The translations under genes and the position numbers were made by a program. A DNA stretch of 64,000 bases from Bradyrhizobium sp. Ai1a-2 (lineage in GTDB: Bacteria; Pseudomonadota; Alphaproteobacteria; Rhizobiales; Xanthobacteraceae). How positions within the stretch are numbered: position 1 is the stretch's first letter; every line of letters starts with the position of its first letter. Below, in pieces: positions 34,286 through 42,439 of the stretch. The DNA lies in contig NZ_AUEZ01000003.1 of assembly GCF_000426245.1 (NCBI RefSeq), positions 62,001-126,000 of the forward strand, given 5' to 3'. The notes under the pieces were generated by a model, which had not been told where the DNA came from, ran no database searches, and saw only the letters and a list, made by a program, of their open reading frames with translations.

Positions 34286-35704
34286 TCACGCGAACCGCTC
34301 AACGATCCCGCAAAGACGCTCGCAGGACCTCGCCAGATGCTTGTTCGGCACCGTCGCGATGCCCAGAAGAAGCCCCGATAGCGCGGAAGCCGGCCGGGCA
34401 TACCACATCGACAATGGGGCTGGCGCCATTCCAAACGCCAGGGTTTCCCTGGCGATGGATGTGTCTGGCGCGCCGTCGGGCAATCGCAGCAGCACCGCCA
34501 ATCCCGCCGTTGTGGCGCTGGCAGCTTCGACGTGCAGCCGCAGGCACTCCAGCAAGGCATCGCGCTGAGCGGAGTAGGCCCGCTTGGTACGCCGAAGATG
34601 GCGCAGGTAGTGGCCTTCGCGCATGAACTCGGCGGTCGCGAGCTGCACGGACGGCCCTGGCGGCGGCGCAAGGCACGCCGCGACCTCCGCGAAGCGGGAC
34701 AGCAGTGAACCGGGTGCGACGAGGAAGCCGAGCCGCAACGTCGGACTGATGGTCTTGCTGAAGGAGCCGATATGGATGACGCGCCCAGCGCGATCAAGCG
34801 AGGCGAGCGCCGGCGCGGCTCGTCCCTTGAGTTGAAGTTCGCTCAGATAGTCGTCCTCGATCACCCACACGCTTGCTTGCGCGGCCCAATCGAGCAGACG
34901 CAATCGACGTTCCAGCGACAGAGTGACCCCGAGCGGCGCCTGCTGCCCCGGGGTCACGACAACCAGCTTCGCATCCGGGGCATGGCGCAGTCCATGGTCG
35001 ACGTCGATGCCGCCGGCGTCGACTGGTATAGGTGTCAGCGATAATCTTGCGAGCTCCAGGCCCCGACGGGTGAACGGGAAGCAGGGGTCCTCTGTCCAGG
35101 CTTTCTGCCCCTCGAGGCCAAGCACGCGGAGCGCCAGTCCCAGGCCGCTGCTATATCCCCCGGTTATGATGACCTGCGAGGGCGAACATTCGATGCCGCG
35201 GGCAATGGCAAGATAGGCGGCGATTTCCCGCCGCAGTTCTAGTTCACCGCGAGGGTCCGGATAGATGGGCGCTGCGCGTGCCTCAGTGCGAATGGCATGG
35301 GCGCGGATTCGTGCCAGCAGCGTGGCCGGAAATGTCTCCTTTGCAGGAACCCCCATCTGAAAGACGGCCGGTCCCTGGGTCATTTCCAGGTACATCTCCA
35401 TGAACGAGCCCGGATCGGGCGGCTGTTCGGAGCGGATGACTGCGCGGGGCCGCTCGGCAACATGGGTTCCGTTCGCACGCGATGCGACGATGAGCTGCGC
35501 TGCGGCCAGCTTTTCGTAAGCCGCGCGCACCGTGCCACGCGCGACGCCAAGCTGCGCCGCGAGGTCCTGCCAGGACGGCAGGCGCGCGCCGGGTGCGAGG
35601 ACGCCGCTCTCGATCGCCGCGCCGATACCCTTTCGGATCTGCTCGGCCAGCGGCGTCTTCGCAGAGCGGTCGAGTTTCAGTTGAAACGGCTTGGTCACGC
35701 GCAT
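34286..35704 (-). CDS. MocR/PdxR-type GntR regulator with aminotransferase domain
   Basis: The 472-residue fusion has an N-terminal GntR winged helix (residues about 12-80; TPLAEQIRKGIGAAIESGVL and LGVARGTVRAAYEKL). The fold-type I aminotransferase domain has PLP Lys317 in HIGSFSKTISPTLRLGF and the Asp-bearing WVIEDDYLSEL. MocR proteins use PLP or an amino-acid adduct as effector. The gene is divergent from the cupin and AhpD-like genes, and a palindrome at 35703-35717 overlaps its start codon, so control of that pair is likely. Confidence 0.92.
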   Translation of the reverse strand: MRVTKPFQLKLDRSAKTPLAEQIRKGIGAAIESGVLAPGARLPSWQDLAAQLGVARGTVRAAYEKLAAAQLIVASRANGTHVAERPRAVIRSEQPPDPGSFMEMYLEMTQGPAVFQMGVPAKETFPATLLARIRAHAIRTEARAAPIYPDPRGELELRREIAAYLAIARGIECSPSQVIITGGYSSGLGLALRVLGLEGQKAWTEDPCFPFTRRGLELARLSLTPIPVDAGGIDVDHGLRHAPDAKLVVVTPGQQAPLGVTLSLERRLRLLDWAAQASVWVIEDDYLSELQLKGRAAPALASLDRAGRVIHIGSFSKTISPTLRLGFLVAPGSLLSRFAEVAACLAPPPGPSVQLATAEFMREGHYLRHLRRTKRAYSAQRDALLECLRLHVEAASATTAGLAVLLRLPDGAPDTSIARETLAFGMAPAPLSMWYARPASALSGLLLGIATVPNKHLARSCERLCGIVERFA

Positions 35705-35717
35705 CGTAGTACACGAT
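35703..35717. promoter_or_regulatory. Operator candidate for the MocR regulator
   Basis: ATCGT and ACGAT flank five bases (ATCGTAGTACACGAT) and overlap the mocR start codon, 72 bp from the cupin start. Its place in the divergent region suggests autoregulation. Confidence 0.45.
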
Positions 35718-35788
35718 TTTTGTGCGTTCTTGGTGCTTTTATCCGACCCAAGAGGAGGACATTTAAATCAAGCGAAAGGAGAAGAACC

Positions 35789-36205
35789 ATGAAGCTACGA
35801 ACAATCATCGGCGCAGCATCCGCTGCTATTGCCATTGCATCTGCTTCGCCCGCTCCCGCCCATGATGTCGGCGACAAGGTCACGACCAACTTCGAGCAGG
35901 CGATACCCAACATTCCCGGCAAGTCGCTGATCGCTTTTATCGTCGACTATCCGCCGGGTGGGGCCTCGGCTGCGCATACCCACGCAAAATCGTCCTTCAT
36001 CTACGCCTACGTCGTTTCCGGAAGCATCGAGTCGAAGGTGAACGATGGTACGACGCGGGTCTACAAGGCGGGCGAGAGTTGGTCCGAACCACCCGGCGCC
36101 AGCCATCCCATCAGCCGCAACGCGAGCACGACCGAGCCGGCCAAGCTGCTCGCGGTCTTCGTGGTCGATACCGACGACAAGGCACTGACCACACCGGTCA
36201 AATAA
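35789..36205 (+). CDS. Exported cupin-domain protein
   Basis: AAAGGAGAAG precedes the ATG at 35789. The 138-residue protein has a signal peptide (MKLRTIIGAASAAIAIASAS, cleavage near PAHA) and one cupin barrel. The first motif is PPGGASAAHTHAKSSFIYAY with His metal ligands. The second is AGESWSEPPGASHPISRNAS. Periplasmic single-cupin proteins of this type are often paired with an AhpD-like enzyme under a MocR regulator, as here. The reaction is unknown. Confidence 0.85.
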   Translation: MKLRTIIGAASAAIAIASASPAPAHDVGDKVTTNFEQAIPNIPGKSLIAFIVDYPPGGASAAHTHAKSSFIYAYVVSGSIESKVNDGTTRVYKAGESWSEPPGASHPISRNASTTEPAKLLAVFVVDTDDKALTTPVK

Positions 36206-36229
36206 AATCTGAAGATCGGGAGACCAACA

Positions 36230-36685
36230 ATGACCAAGCGTCTCGATTACAACCAGATCGCTCCGAACGGAGTAAAGGCTCTTGGCGGCGTCTATGGCTA
36301 TATCATGCAGAGCGGCCTTCCGGCCGAGCTGGTTGATCTTGTTTACTTGCGGGTTTCGCAGATCAACAACTGTGCCTATTGCCTCGACATGCACACCCGC
36401 GACCTCATCAAGAAGGATGTGAAGATCGAGAAGCTCGCGCTGGTGCAGGCCTGGGCGGAAGCCGGCCATCTCTTCAGCGAGCGTGAGCGTGCCGCGCTTG
36501 CCTGGGCCGAAACGGTGACCCGCGTGTCAGAAACCGGCATACCGGATGCAGCGTTCCAGGCCGCGCGCGCAGTCTTCGAGGAAAAGGAGCTGGTCGATCT
36601 CACGATCGCGATCGGCTTGATGAATGTCTACAACCGATTGGCCATCGGCTTCCGCAACACGCCACGGGCAGTACTCGAAAGTTGA
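36230..36685 (+). CDS. Carboxymuconolactone decarboxylase/AhpD-family protein
   Basis: The 151-residue protein carries the AhpD-like signature INNCAYCLDMHTRDLIKKD, with redox Cys48 and Cys51 and proton-relay His55. These suggest peroxidase or thiol-reductase activity rather than lactone decarboxylation. It lies 24 bp after the cupin gene with GGGAG before its ATG, so the two form an operon. A hairpin follows downstream. Confidence 0.88.
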   Translation: MTKRLDYNQIAPNGVKALGGVYGYIMQSGLPAELVDLVYLRVSQINNCAYCLDMHTRDLIKKDVKIEKLALVQAWAEAGHLFSERERAALAWAETVTRVSETGIPDAAFQAARAVFEEKELVDLTIAIGLMNVYNRLAIGFRNTPRAVLES

Positions 36686-36731
36686 ACGGGCCGACCGATT
36701 GCGTTGGAGCGGAGGGAGTCACGGAGCTCAT

Positions 36732-36756
36732 AGCCGAGCCAAAGCAAAGCTCGGCT
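36732..36756 (+). terminator. Hairpin after the cupin-AhpD operon
   Basis: AGCCGAGC (36732-36739) and GCTCGGCT (36749-36756) form an 8-bp perfect stem with a 9-base loop, followed only by a short T stretch (TTTGCG). Confidence 0.5.
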
Positions 36757-36974
36757 TTGCGCTGCCGGCGGCAAGGCTAACTCAATCGGTCCAGCAGGGG
36801 CTGGGGGCGATGCGCACAATGCGCGCGAAGTTGGCCGCCCCGACTTCCTGATGTCATATATGAGTGACACCACGCGCGTTCCTTACGGCTGCAATCCTCT
36901 TCCACCGGATTGAAATCGAGTGGTAACGGGACCTGATCAGTTCTGGAATCTCCTAACACCCCGAGGAGATTCCA

Positions 36975-38555
36975 ATGACAGTCCTTCCGACCGAAGTGCT
37001 GATGCAGCGCGCAGAATCGCGGCCTGAAAGCACCGCTTTTGTCTTTCAAGAAGACGTGTGGACGTATCAGAGGTGCGCTCAAGAATCCGAGAGCGTCGCG
37101 CGAGGTCTAGCGGCGCATGGCGTCAAGGCCGGTGATCGTGTCGTGCTGCATATGACGAACCGGCCCGAAATGCTGATAGCCTATTATGCGTGTTTCAGGC
37201 TGGGTGCGGTCGCAGCGCCACTTCGCACCGCGTTCAGGTTTGCCGAGCTCGCGCCCATGCTGCAGCGGCTGCAGCCTGCGCTCTATATCGGCGAGTCCTC
37301 GCTCTACCCCAATGTCGCCGCCGTCGATGCCGCGATCCTTCCCCGCGAGAAGCGCGTCATCCTCGATGAAACCGATGCGCACGGTGTGCAATCGTGGGAG
37401 GCGCTGAAACAGTCTGGGCATGCGGATCTGCCGATTCCGGCCTCAAACGAGCCCGCAGTGCTGATCAACACCTCCGGCAGCACGGGCCAGCCGAAATTCG
37501 TAACGCATACGCAGGATACGCTTGCGGCAGGGACGCATCTCCTCAGCAAGCATTTCGGCTTTTCAGCGGATGACGTCATCGTTTCGCCATTGCAACTGGC
37601 ACATGGCAGCGGCCTCTTTTGCTCGCTGAGCTTTGTCCGAAGTGGCGCGCCGTTCATCATGCTCCCGAGCGCCGACCCTGACCTGGTCCTCGACAATATC
37701 GAACGCTTTCGGGCGACCTGGCTTCTCGGTTTTCCAAACCAATATGCCGGAATGCTCGAGGCCCAGCAGGCGAAGCCGCGCGACGTGTCATCGCTCCGGG
37801 TTTGTCTGACCGGAGCTGACGCTTGTCCGGTCGATCTGCAGAAGCGGTTCACGGAAGTCTTGAAAGCGCCGCTTTATAACGTCTGGGGCGCCACCGAGGT
37901 CGCAGGCCAGCTGAGCTTCGGACTGCAACCCGGACCCGTGATCCGCCTCACTGAGGATGCGCAAATTCGGCTGGTGGACGAGGAAGGTACCGATGTTGCC
38001 CATGGTGAGATCGGCGAACTCCTGATCCGCGGCAAGAATGTTTTCGTCGGCTACTGGAATGATCCGACGGCGACTGCGCAGAACCTGAAGAACGGCTGGT
38101 ATCACACCGGTGACCTGATGCGACGCGGGGAGGGCGATGAGCTCTGGTTCGTGTCGCGCAAGAAGGACATCATCATTCGTGGCGGAACCAATATCTCGCC
38201 CACCGAGGTGGAGGAGGCCTTGGTTGCCTGCCATCCGGCAGTGGTGGAGGCGGGAGCGGTCGGCAAGCCCGATCCGGTGCTCGGCCAGCGCGTGTTCGCC
38301 TTCATCAAGCTCGCGGCTGGTGCGAAGGAAGACGTTGTTTCCGAGATTCTTCAGAACGTCGCGGGACGCCTCGCACCATACAAGGTTCCGGAAGGTCTGC
38401 GGGTGATCGATGCGTTGCCGCGCAACGCGCTGAGCAAGGTCGACCGCAGGGCGTTGGAGAGAATGATCGGCGAAGTTGAGAGCGCTGGCCCGCGGCCCGA
38501 TCCAGCGCCTTCGCGCGCAAGCGGCGAACGGCCCGCACGTCGCGTCGCAACGTGA
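36975..38555 (+). CDS. Acyl-CoA synthetase, AMP-binding family
   Basis: The ATG at 36975 follows GAGGAG. The 526-residue adenylate-forming enzyme shows the P-loop INTSGSTGQPKFVTHTQ, the acyl-site VWGATE, the hinge YHTGDLMRRG and the catalytic C-terminal Lys in RNALSKVDRRAL. It activates a carboxylic acid with ATP and CoA. Residue choice does not reveal the acid. It stands alone between terminators. The C-terminus is extended by about 25 Pro/Arg/Ala residues beyond the usual end. Confidence 0.88.
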   Translation: MTVLPTEVLMQRAESRPESTAFVFQEDVWTYQRCAQESESVARGLAAHGVKAGDRVVLHMTNRPEMLIAYYACFRLGAVAAPLRTAFRFAELAPMLQRLQPALYIGESSLYPNVAAVDAAILPREKRVILDETDAHGVQSWEALKQSGHADLPIPASNEPAVLINTSGSTGQPKFVTHTQDTLAAGTHLLSKHFGFSADDVIVSPLQLAHGSGLFCSLSFVRSGAPFIMLPSADPDLVLDNIERFRATWLLGFPNQYAGMLEAQQAKPRDVSSLRVCLTGADACPVDLQKRFTEVLKAPLYNVWGATEVAGQLSFGLQPGPVIRLTEDAQIRLVDEEGTDVAHGEIGELLIRGKNVFVGYWNDPTATAQNLKNGWYHTGDLMRRGEGDELWFVSRKKDIIIRGGTNISPTEVEEALVACHPAVVEAGAVGKPDPVLGQRVFAFIKLAAGAKEDVVSEILQNVAGRLAPYKVPEGLRVIDALPRNALSKVDRRALERMIGEVESAGPRPDPAPSRASGERPARRVAT

Positions 38556-38579
38556 TAGCCGTGCAGAAAGACCAAGTGG

Positions 38580-38615
38580 ATACGGCAATGGCTGGGCTCC
38601 CTTCCATTGCCGTAT
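38580..38615 (+). terminator. Perfect 12-bp hairpin after the acyl-CoA synthetase
   Basis: ATACGGCAATGG (38580-38591) and CCATTGCCGTAT (38604-38615) form a perfect stem with a 12-base loop. There is no T-run, so it may work with rho or stabilise the mRNA end. Confidence 0.6.
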
Positions 38616-38629
38616 CTCGTTCCGCCTTA

Positions 38630-38677
38630 GAGCGTTTTCGAGCGAAGTGGATACCGGTTCGCGTGAAGAAAACGCTC
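38630..38677. repeat. Palindromic intergenic repeat, full copy
   Basis: Arms GAGCGTTTTC (38630-38639) and GAAAACGCTC (38668-38677) enclose GAGCGAAGTGGATACCGGTT. The same core (AAGTGGA-ACCGGTT) with different but still complementary arms occurs at 60680-60729. It lies between convergent genes. Confidence 0.75.
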
Positions 38678-38700
38678 TAGAGTCGAAACATCGGGGCCGA

Positions 38701-40392
38701 CTACTGCCCTTGATGTGCCTTGATGGCTTGCTCAACCTCCCTTTTTACGGCTTCAAGGTTGAAGCTCGCCGGCGCCTGCATCGGAGGAAACTCGATGGCC
38801 GTTTGCGCCAACTTCGCGACCTCCTGTTGAACGATCACGAACCGCCAGAATTCGCGACCCATGAAATCGTTCATGTAGCCTCCGCCGGCGTTGTTCAGGC
38901 TTTCACCCCGCGTGATCGGCGTCCGCTCAAACGGGTCCTGGCGGATATTGATGATCGTGGGCATGTCGGTGGTGTCCTTCTCGCCTGGCCACCCGTATGG
39001 CTGCTGGAAGAACTGGAACTTGAAGTTATCGTGGCGAAGCGCACCGAGATGCGGACCGGCGAAATAGAAGATCTCATGGCGAGCGGTGGGGCCCTTGCCC
39101 GTCAGAAGATCCATCTGGTTGTAACCGTCGAGGTGGTTCTTGTAGGTGCGGCCTTGCAGCGCGACGCCCCTGAGAAGCTGGTCGGTAATGTTCGGATTTC
39201 CCGCTGCAGCGGTCAGTGTCGGGAACCAATCGAGCCCCGAGAAGATCCCGTTTTCTACTGAACCCGGCTTGACGCGGCCCGGCCAGCGGATGATGGCCGG
39301 TACGCGGAAGCCGCCTTCGTAGCTGGTCCCTTTGGTGGCCTTGAACGGGGTCATGCCGCCATCCGGCCAGGTGAACACCTCGGCGCCGTTATCCGTCGTG
39401 AAGATGACGATGGTGTTGTTGGTTTCGCCGATGTCGTCGATATGCTTGAGCAGGCTGCCGACGCTGTCGTCGAGCTGAGCCATGCCGGCCTCCTCGAGAC
39501 CAAAGTTCGTCTCGTGGTTCTGCATCGCGCTGTACTTCTTCGACAGGAACGTCCAGACGTGCATGCGCGTCGTGTTGTGCCAGACAAAGAAGGGCTTGCC
39601 GTCCCGCTTGGCCTTGTCCATGAAATCACTGGAGGCTTTGACCAACACCTCGTCGAAGGTGGTCATGTCGTACTTTGCCTTCAGGAACGGCAGATCGTGC
39701 ATATTCGGCACGTTCGACATATCGGGGAATGGCGGCAGGGGCCCTTCGTCGACGATCCTTTGTTTGCCGATCTTGCCCCAGCGCGGCATTTCGGTGGGAT
39801 CATCGTTGTCGGTCGCGTAGCTGTGGATCAGGCTACGCGGGCCGTACTTGTTGTAGTAGTCCTGGTCGGCCGGGAACGAGTACCAGTACGGGTCGGACAT
39901 CGCGTCGAGGTGATACAGGTATCCGAAGAATTCGTCGAAGCCGTGCACCGTCGGCAGATATTTGTTGAGATCGCCGAGGTGGTTCTTGCCGAACTGCCCG
40001 GTCGCGTAGCCGAGCGATTTGAGTACGGTCGCGAGTGTCACGGCTTGATCGGGGATACCGACATCGGCGCCAGCCTGACCGACGGTCGTCAATCCGGTAC
40101 GGATCGGCAATTCGCCGGTGATAAAGTTGGCGCGGCCCGCCGTGCAACTCGCTTCGGCGTAGTAATCGGTGAACATCATGCCTTCAGACGCCAGCTTGTC
40201 GAGGTTTGGCGTCTTGCCCGACATCATTCCACGGTGATAGGCGCCGACGTTGAACCAGCCGACGTCGTCGCCCATGATGACGAGTATGTTGGGTGGCTTT
40301 TGCTGTTGCTGCGCGGTCGCTTGCGGGCACGTCACCATCACGGCAGCGAACAGCGCGAGCATCCCTGCCGAGAGACTCCTTACGACGTTCAT
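38701..40392 (-). CDS. Periplasmic arylsulfatase
   Basis: This 563-residue alkaline-phosphatase-superfamily sulfatase has a signal peptide ending near ATAQ. The metal-binding NILVIMGDDVGWFNVGAYHR (Asp42, Asp43) follows. The active-site segment is EASCTAGRANFITGELP, with Cys83 as the residue to become formylglycine. The usual motif is CxPSR; here it is CTAGR, with Ala85 and Gly86. Later VIFTTDNGAEVF supplies the second metal Asp-Asn pair. It hydrolyses sulfate esters in the periplasm, typically for sulfur scavenging. No sulfate-transport or maturase gene is adjacent. Confidence 0.9.
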   Translation of the reverse strand: MNVVRSLSAGMLALFAAVMVTCPQATAQQQQKPPNILVIMGDDVGWFNVGAYHRGMMSGKTPNLDKLASEGMMFTDYYAEASCTAGRANFITGELPIRTGLTTVGQAGADVGIPDQAVTLATVLKSLGYATGQFGKNHLGDLNKYLPTVHGFDEFFGYLYHLDAMSDPYWYSFPADQDYYNKYGPRSLIHSYATDNDDPTEMPRWGKIGKQRIVDEGPLPPFPDMSNVPNMHDLPFLKAKYDMTTFDEVLVKASSDFMDKAKRDGKPFFVWHNTTRMHVWTFLSKKYSAMQNHETNFGLEEAGMAQLDDSVGSLLKHIDDIGETNNTIVIFTTDNGAEVFTWPDGGMTPFKATKGTSYEGGFRVPAIIRWPGRVKPGSVENGIFSGLDWFPTLTAAAGNPNITDQLLRGVALQGRTYKNHLDGYNQMDLLTGKGPTARHEIFYFAGPHLGALRHDNFKFQFFQQPYGWPGEKDTTDMPTIINIRQDPFERTPITRGESLNNAGGGYMNDFMGREFWRFVIVQQEVAKLAQTAIEFPPMQAPASFNLEAVKREVEQAIKAHQGQ

Positions 40393-40836
40393 GATCGGTT
40401 TCCTCCGAATTTGTTAGTCGATGACTTGCAACGCCAGACCCTCGGACCATCGTTCATCCGCGAAGGCCGTCGTGCGCCTTCTCTCACCTTTGCAGCTTAC
40501 GGGAAGCGGCACCGGCGGCTATGCAATTCCGGCAGATTGCGCCAAGGGAGGGATCGATGCCGGAAGCGCTGGGCAAATCCGATCTATTCTTGATCGTTCA
40601 CCGCGAGCGGTAGTCATCTGAACGTAATAATCCCGGGCACCAGCTTAGTGCGTCCATCAAACCGGCAGCAGAGCCCATGCGCCGAGATGGGACAGTGTTG
40701 TTGTCGCTGCGAACCCTGAACCAAGATCAAGTCGAAGAAGACAAACCTTCATCGAGCTTGCATTGAGATTTGCTCCCCAAACGCAGCTCGATACATGCCT
40801 CTTGGACATTTTTTTCATCACGATGGAGGTAGCCCC
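40393..40836. other. Divergent intergenic region
   Basis: A 444-bp spacer between the sulfatase and the small dabb-like protein. Frames in it are short and without ribosome-binding sites. It must hold both promoters; I could not assign a regulator site. Confidence 0.4.
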
Positions 40837-41136
40837 ATGTCGATCGTGCAATTTACTCGTTTTAAAACCGACAAGACCGAGGAAATGATCCAGATTGCCC
40901 GGCAGGCGAAGAAGATCTTTGAAAAGCACGGTGCCGAATTTCTTCGGCTGTCCCGTTTCCACACTGGCTTGTGGGCAGGAGAGTGGCTGGTTACGACGCG
41001 CTACGCCAGTTGGGAAGTCTACGGCAAAGTGCAGGAGGCCGTGGCAAAGGACCCGGAGTTCGCGCAGCTTCAGGCTGAAGGAATGAAGATAGCCGAACTA
41101 CAGGGCCGTAACATCGCTGTTGGCGTCGATCTCTAG
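40837..41136 (+). CDS. Small dabb/NIPSNAP-like protein, hypothetical
   Basis: GGAGG lies seven bases before the ATG at 40837. The 99-residue product (MSIVQFTRFKTDKTEEMIQI, then LSRFHTGLWAGEWLVTTRYA) has the beta-alpha-beta pattern and Trp/Arg placement of dimeric alpha-beta barrel proteins. Such proteins include small oxygenases and proteins of unknown function. Family assignment is by fold pattern only. It is monocistronic. Confidence 0.6.
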   Translation: MSIVQFTRFKTDKTEEMIQIARQAKKIFEKHGAEFLRLSRFHTGLWAGEWLVTTRYASWEVYGKVQEAVAKDPEFAQLQAEGMKIAELQGRNIAVGVDL

Positions 41137-41359
41137 TCCCAGCAAACAACGTTAAGCGCGGAGGCCGCCGGACTTAAGCCGGCGGCCTTTCGGCGCGCCG
41201 ATCCGATCGGTATCGGGGCCCGATACCAGTCGAGGTTCCAAGATCCCCGAGCGCTTTCCGATTCCTGATTGCGAATAACTCGCGTTAGCAAACATCATCG
41301 TTGCCTGCAGTCGAGACAGACACTATTGCCCGACGCATAAAGATGAGTTTTGGGCAATC

Positions 41360-42250
41360 ATGGATCGCGTCGACAAGCTTGCGCTCGGCAGCATCATCAT
41401 TGGCTTGGTGGTGCTCGGGATAAAGTATCTGGCTTACGTCTTGACCGGCAGCGTGGCGCTGTACTCGGATGCGCTCGAAAGCATCATCAACGTAGCGACC
41501 GCCATCGTCGCATTCGTTGCAGTTCGCGTCAGCGCGGCTCCCCCAGATGCCAACCATCCCTACGGGCACTACAAGGCCGAATATCTCTCGGCCGTTCTGG
41601 AGGGCGTCCTGATCGGCGTTGCGGCCATTTCCATCCTCGTCGCCTCCTATCGCGGCTTCGTGTCACCTCGCCCTCTTGATGCGCCGGTGCAGGGATTGCT
41701 CGTCAACGCCGGCGCCAGCGTATTGAACGCGATATGGTGCTTCGTTCTGATGCATTATGGGCGCGCGTGGCGGTCCATGGCGTTGATGGCCGACGCCCGG
41801 CACCTCTGGACGGACGTCTTGACGTCGTCCGGCGTGCTTGTCGGCGTGGGGTTGGTGGCCTGGACCGGCTATCTTCGCCTGGATCCGATCGTCGCCGCGC
41901 TGGTGGCTCTAAATATCCTGTGGTCCGGATGGAATCTGGTGCGAGAGTCTGTCGGCGGACTGATGGACGAGGCCATTCCGGCGGAAACCCTGGCGAAAGT
42001 CAGGGACATCATCTCGAAGCACGCAACGGGCGCCCTGGAGGCTCATGACGTCCGAACCCGGGCGGCTGGACGAGCAACGTTCATCGATTTCCACCTGGTC
42101 GTGCCCGGAGCGATGACGGTGTCGGAGTCTCACGCGCTCTGCGACCGCATCGAAGCCGCGCTGCACCACGAAATTGCCGATGCAAAGATATCGATCCATG
42201 TCGAGCCCGAGGAGAAGGCAAAGCATTCAGGAAGTGTTCGCCTCGTCTGA
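41360..42250 (+). CDS. Cation diffusion facilitator family metal exporter
   Basis: The 296-residue protein has six membrane segments and a cytoplasmic C-terminal domain (FIDFHLVVPGAMTVSESHAL, then HEIADAKISIHVEPEEK). The loop HPYGHYKAEYLSA is diagnostic. The metal site in membrane segment 5 is normal (His148-LWT-Asp152). In segment 2, where zinc exporters have H/DxxxD, the aligned residues are Glu40 and Asn44 (ESIIN). The exported metal is therefore uncertain. The gene stands alone. Confidence 0.88.
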   Translation: MDRVDKLALGSIIIGLVVLGIKYLAYVLTGSVALYSDALESIINVATAIVAFVAVRVSAAPPDANHPYGHYKAEYLSAVLEGVLIGVAAISILVASYRGFVSPRPLDAPVQGLLVNAGASVLNAIWCFVLMHYGRAWRSMALMADARHLWTDVLTSSGVLVGVGLVAWTGYLRLDPIVAALVALNILWSGWNLVRESVGGLMDEAIPAETLAKVRDIISKHATGALEAHDVRTRAAGRATFIDFHLVVPGAMTVSESHALCDRIEAALHHEIADAKISIHVEPEEKAKHSGSVRLV

Positions 42251-42275
42251 GGAGCGGACATCTCGAGCTCTCCCC

Positions 42276-42396
42276 GTCGTCCCCCGGGCTTGCGCCGGGA
42301 TCCATAACCACGCCTTTGTCGTTTGCTCCGCTGCAACCGCTTGCTCGCGCCACAACACCTCCCTGTTGTTATGGGTCCTGCTTTCGCAGGACGACG
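42276..42396. repeat. Inverted intergenic repeat between convergent genes
   Basis: CGTCGTCCCCCGGGCTTGCG, continuing to CCGGGATCCATAAC (42276-42308), faces GTTATGGGTCCTGC, continuing to TTTCGCAGGACGAC (42368-42395). The CATAAC/GTTATG ends and the GTCGTCC/GGACGAC ends pair. It resembles a dispersed Bradyrhizobium family. Confidence 0.55.
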
Positions 42397-42439
42397 TCGG
42401 AGTGATAGTGAGCGGCGTAGGGCTTGACGCAGCGATCGA

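Noticed and set aside
40676..40768. A frame of about 30 codons in the spacer upstream of the dabb-like gene
   Set aside because: No ribosome-binding site and random-looking composition.
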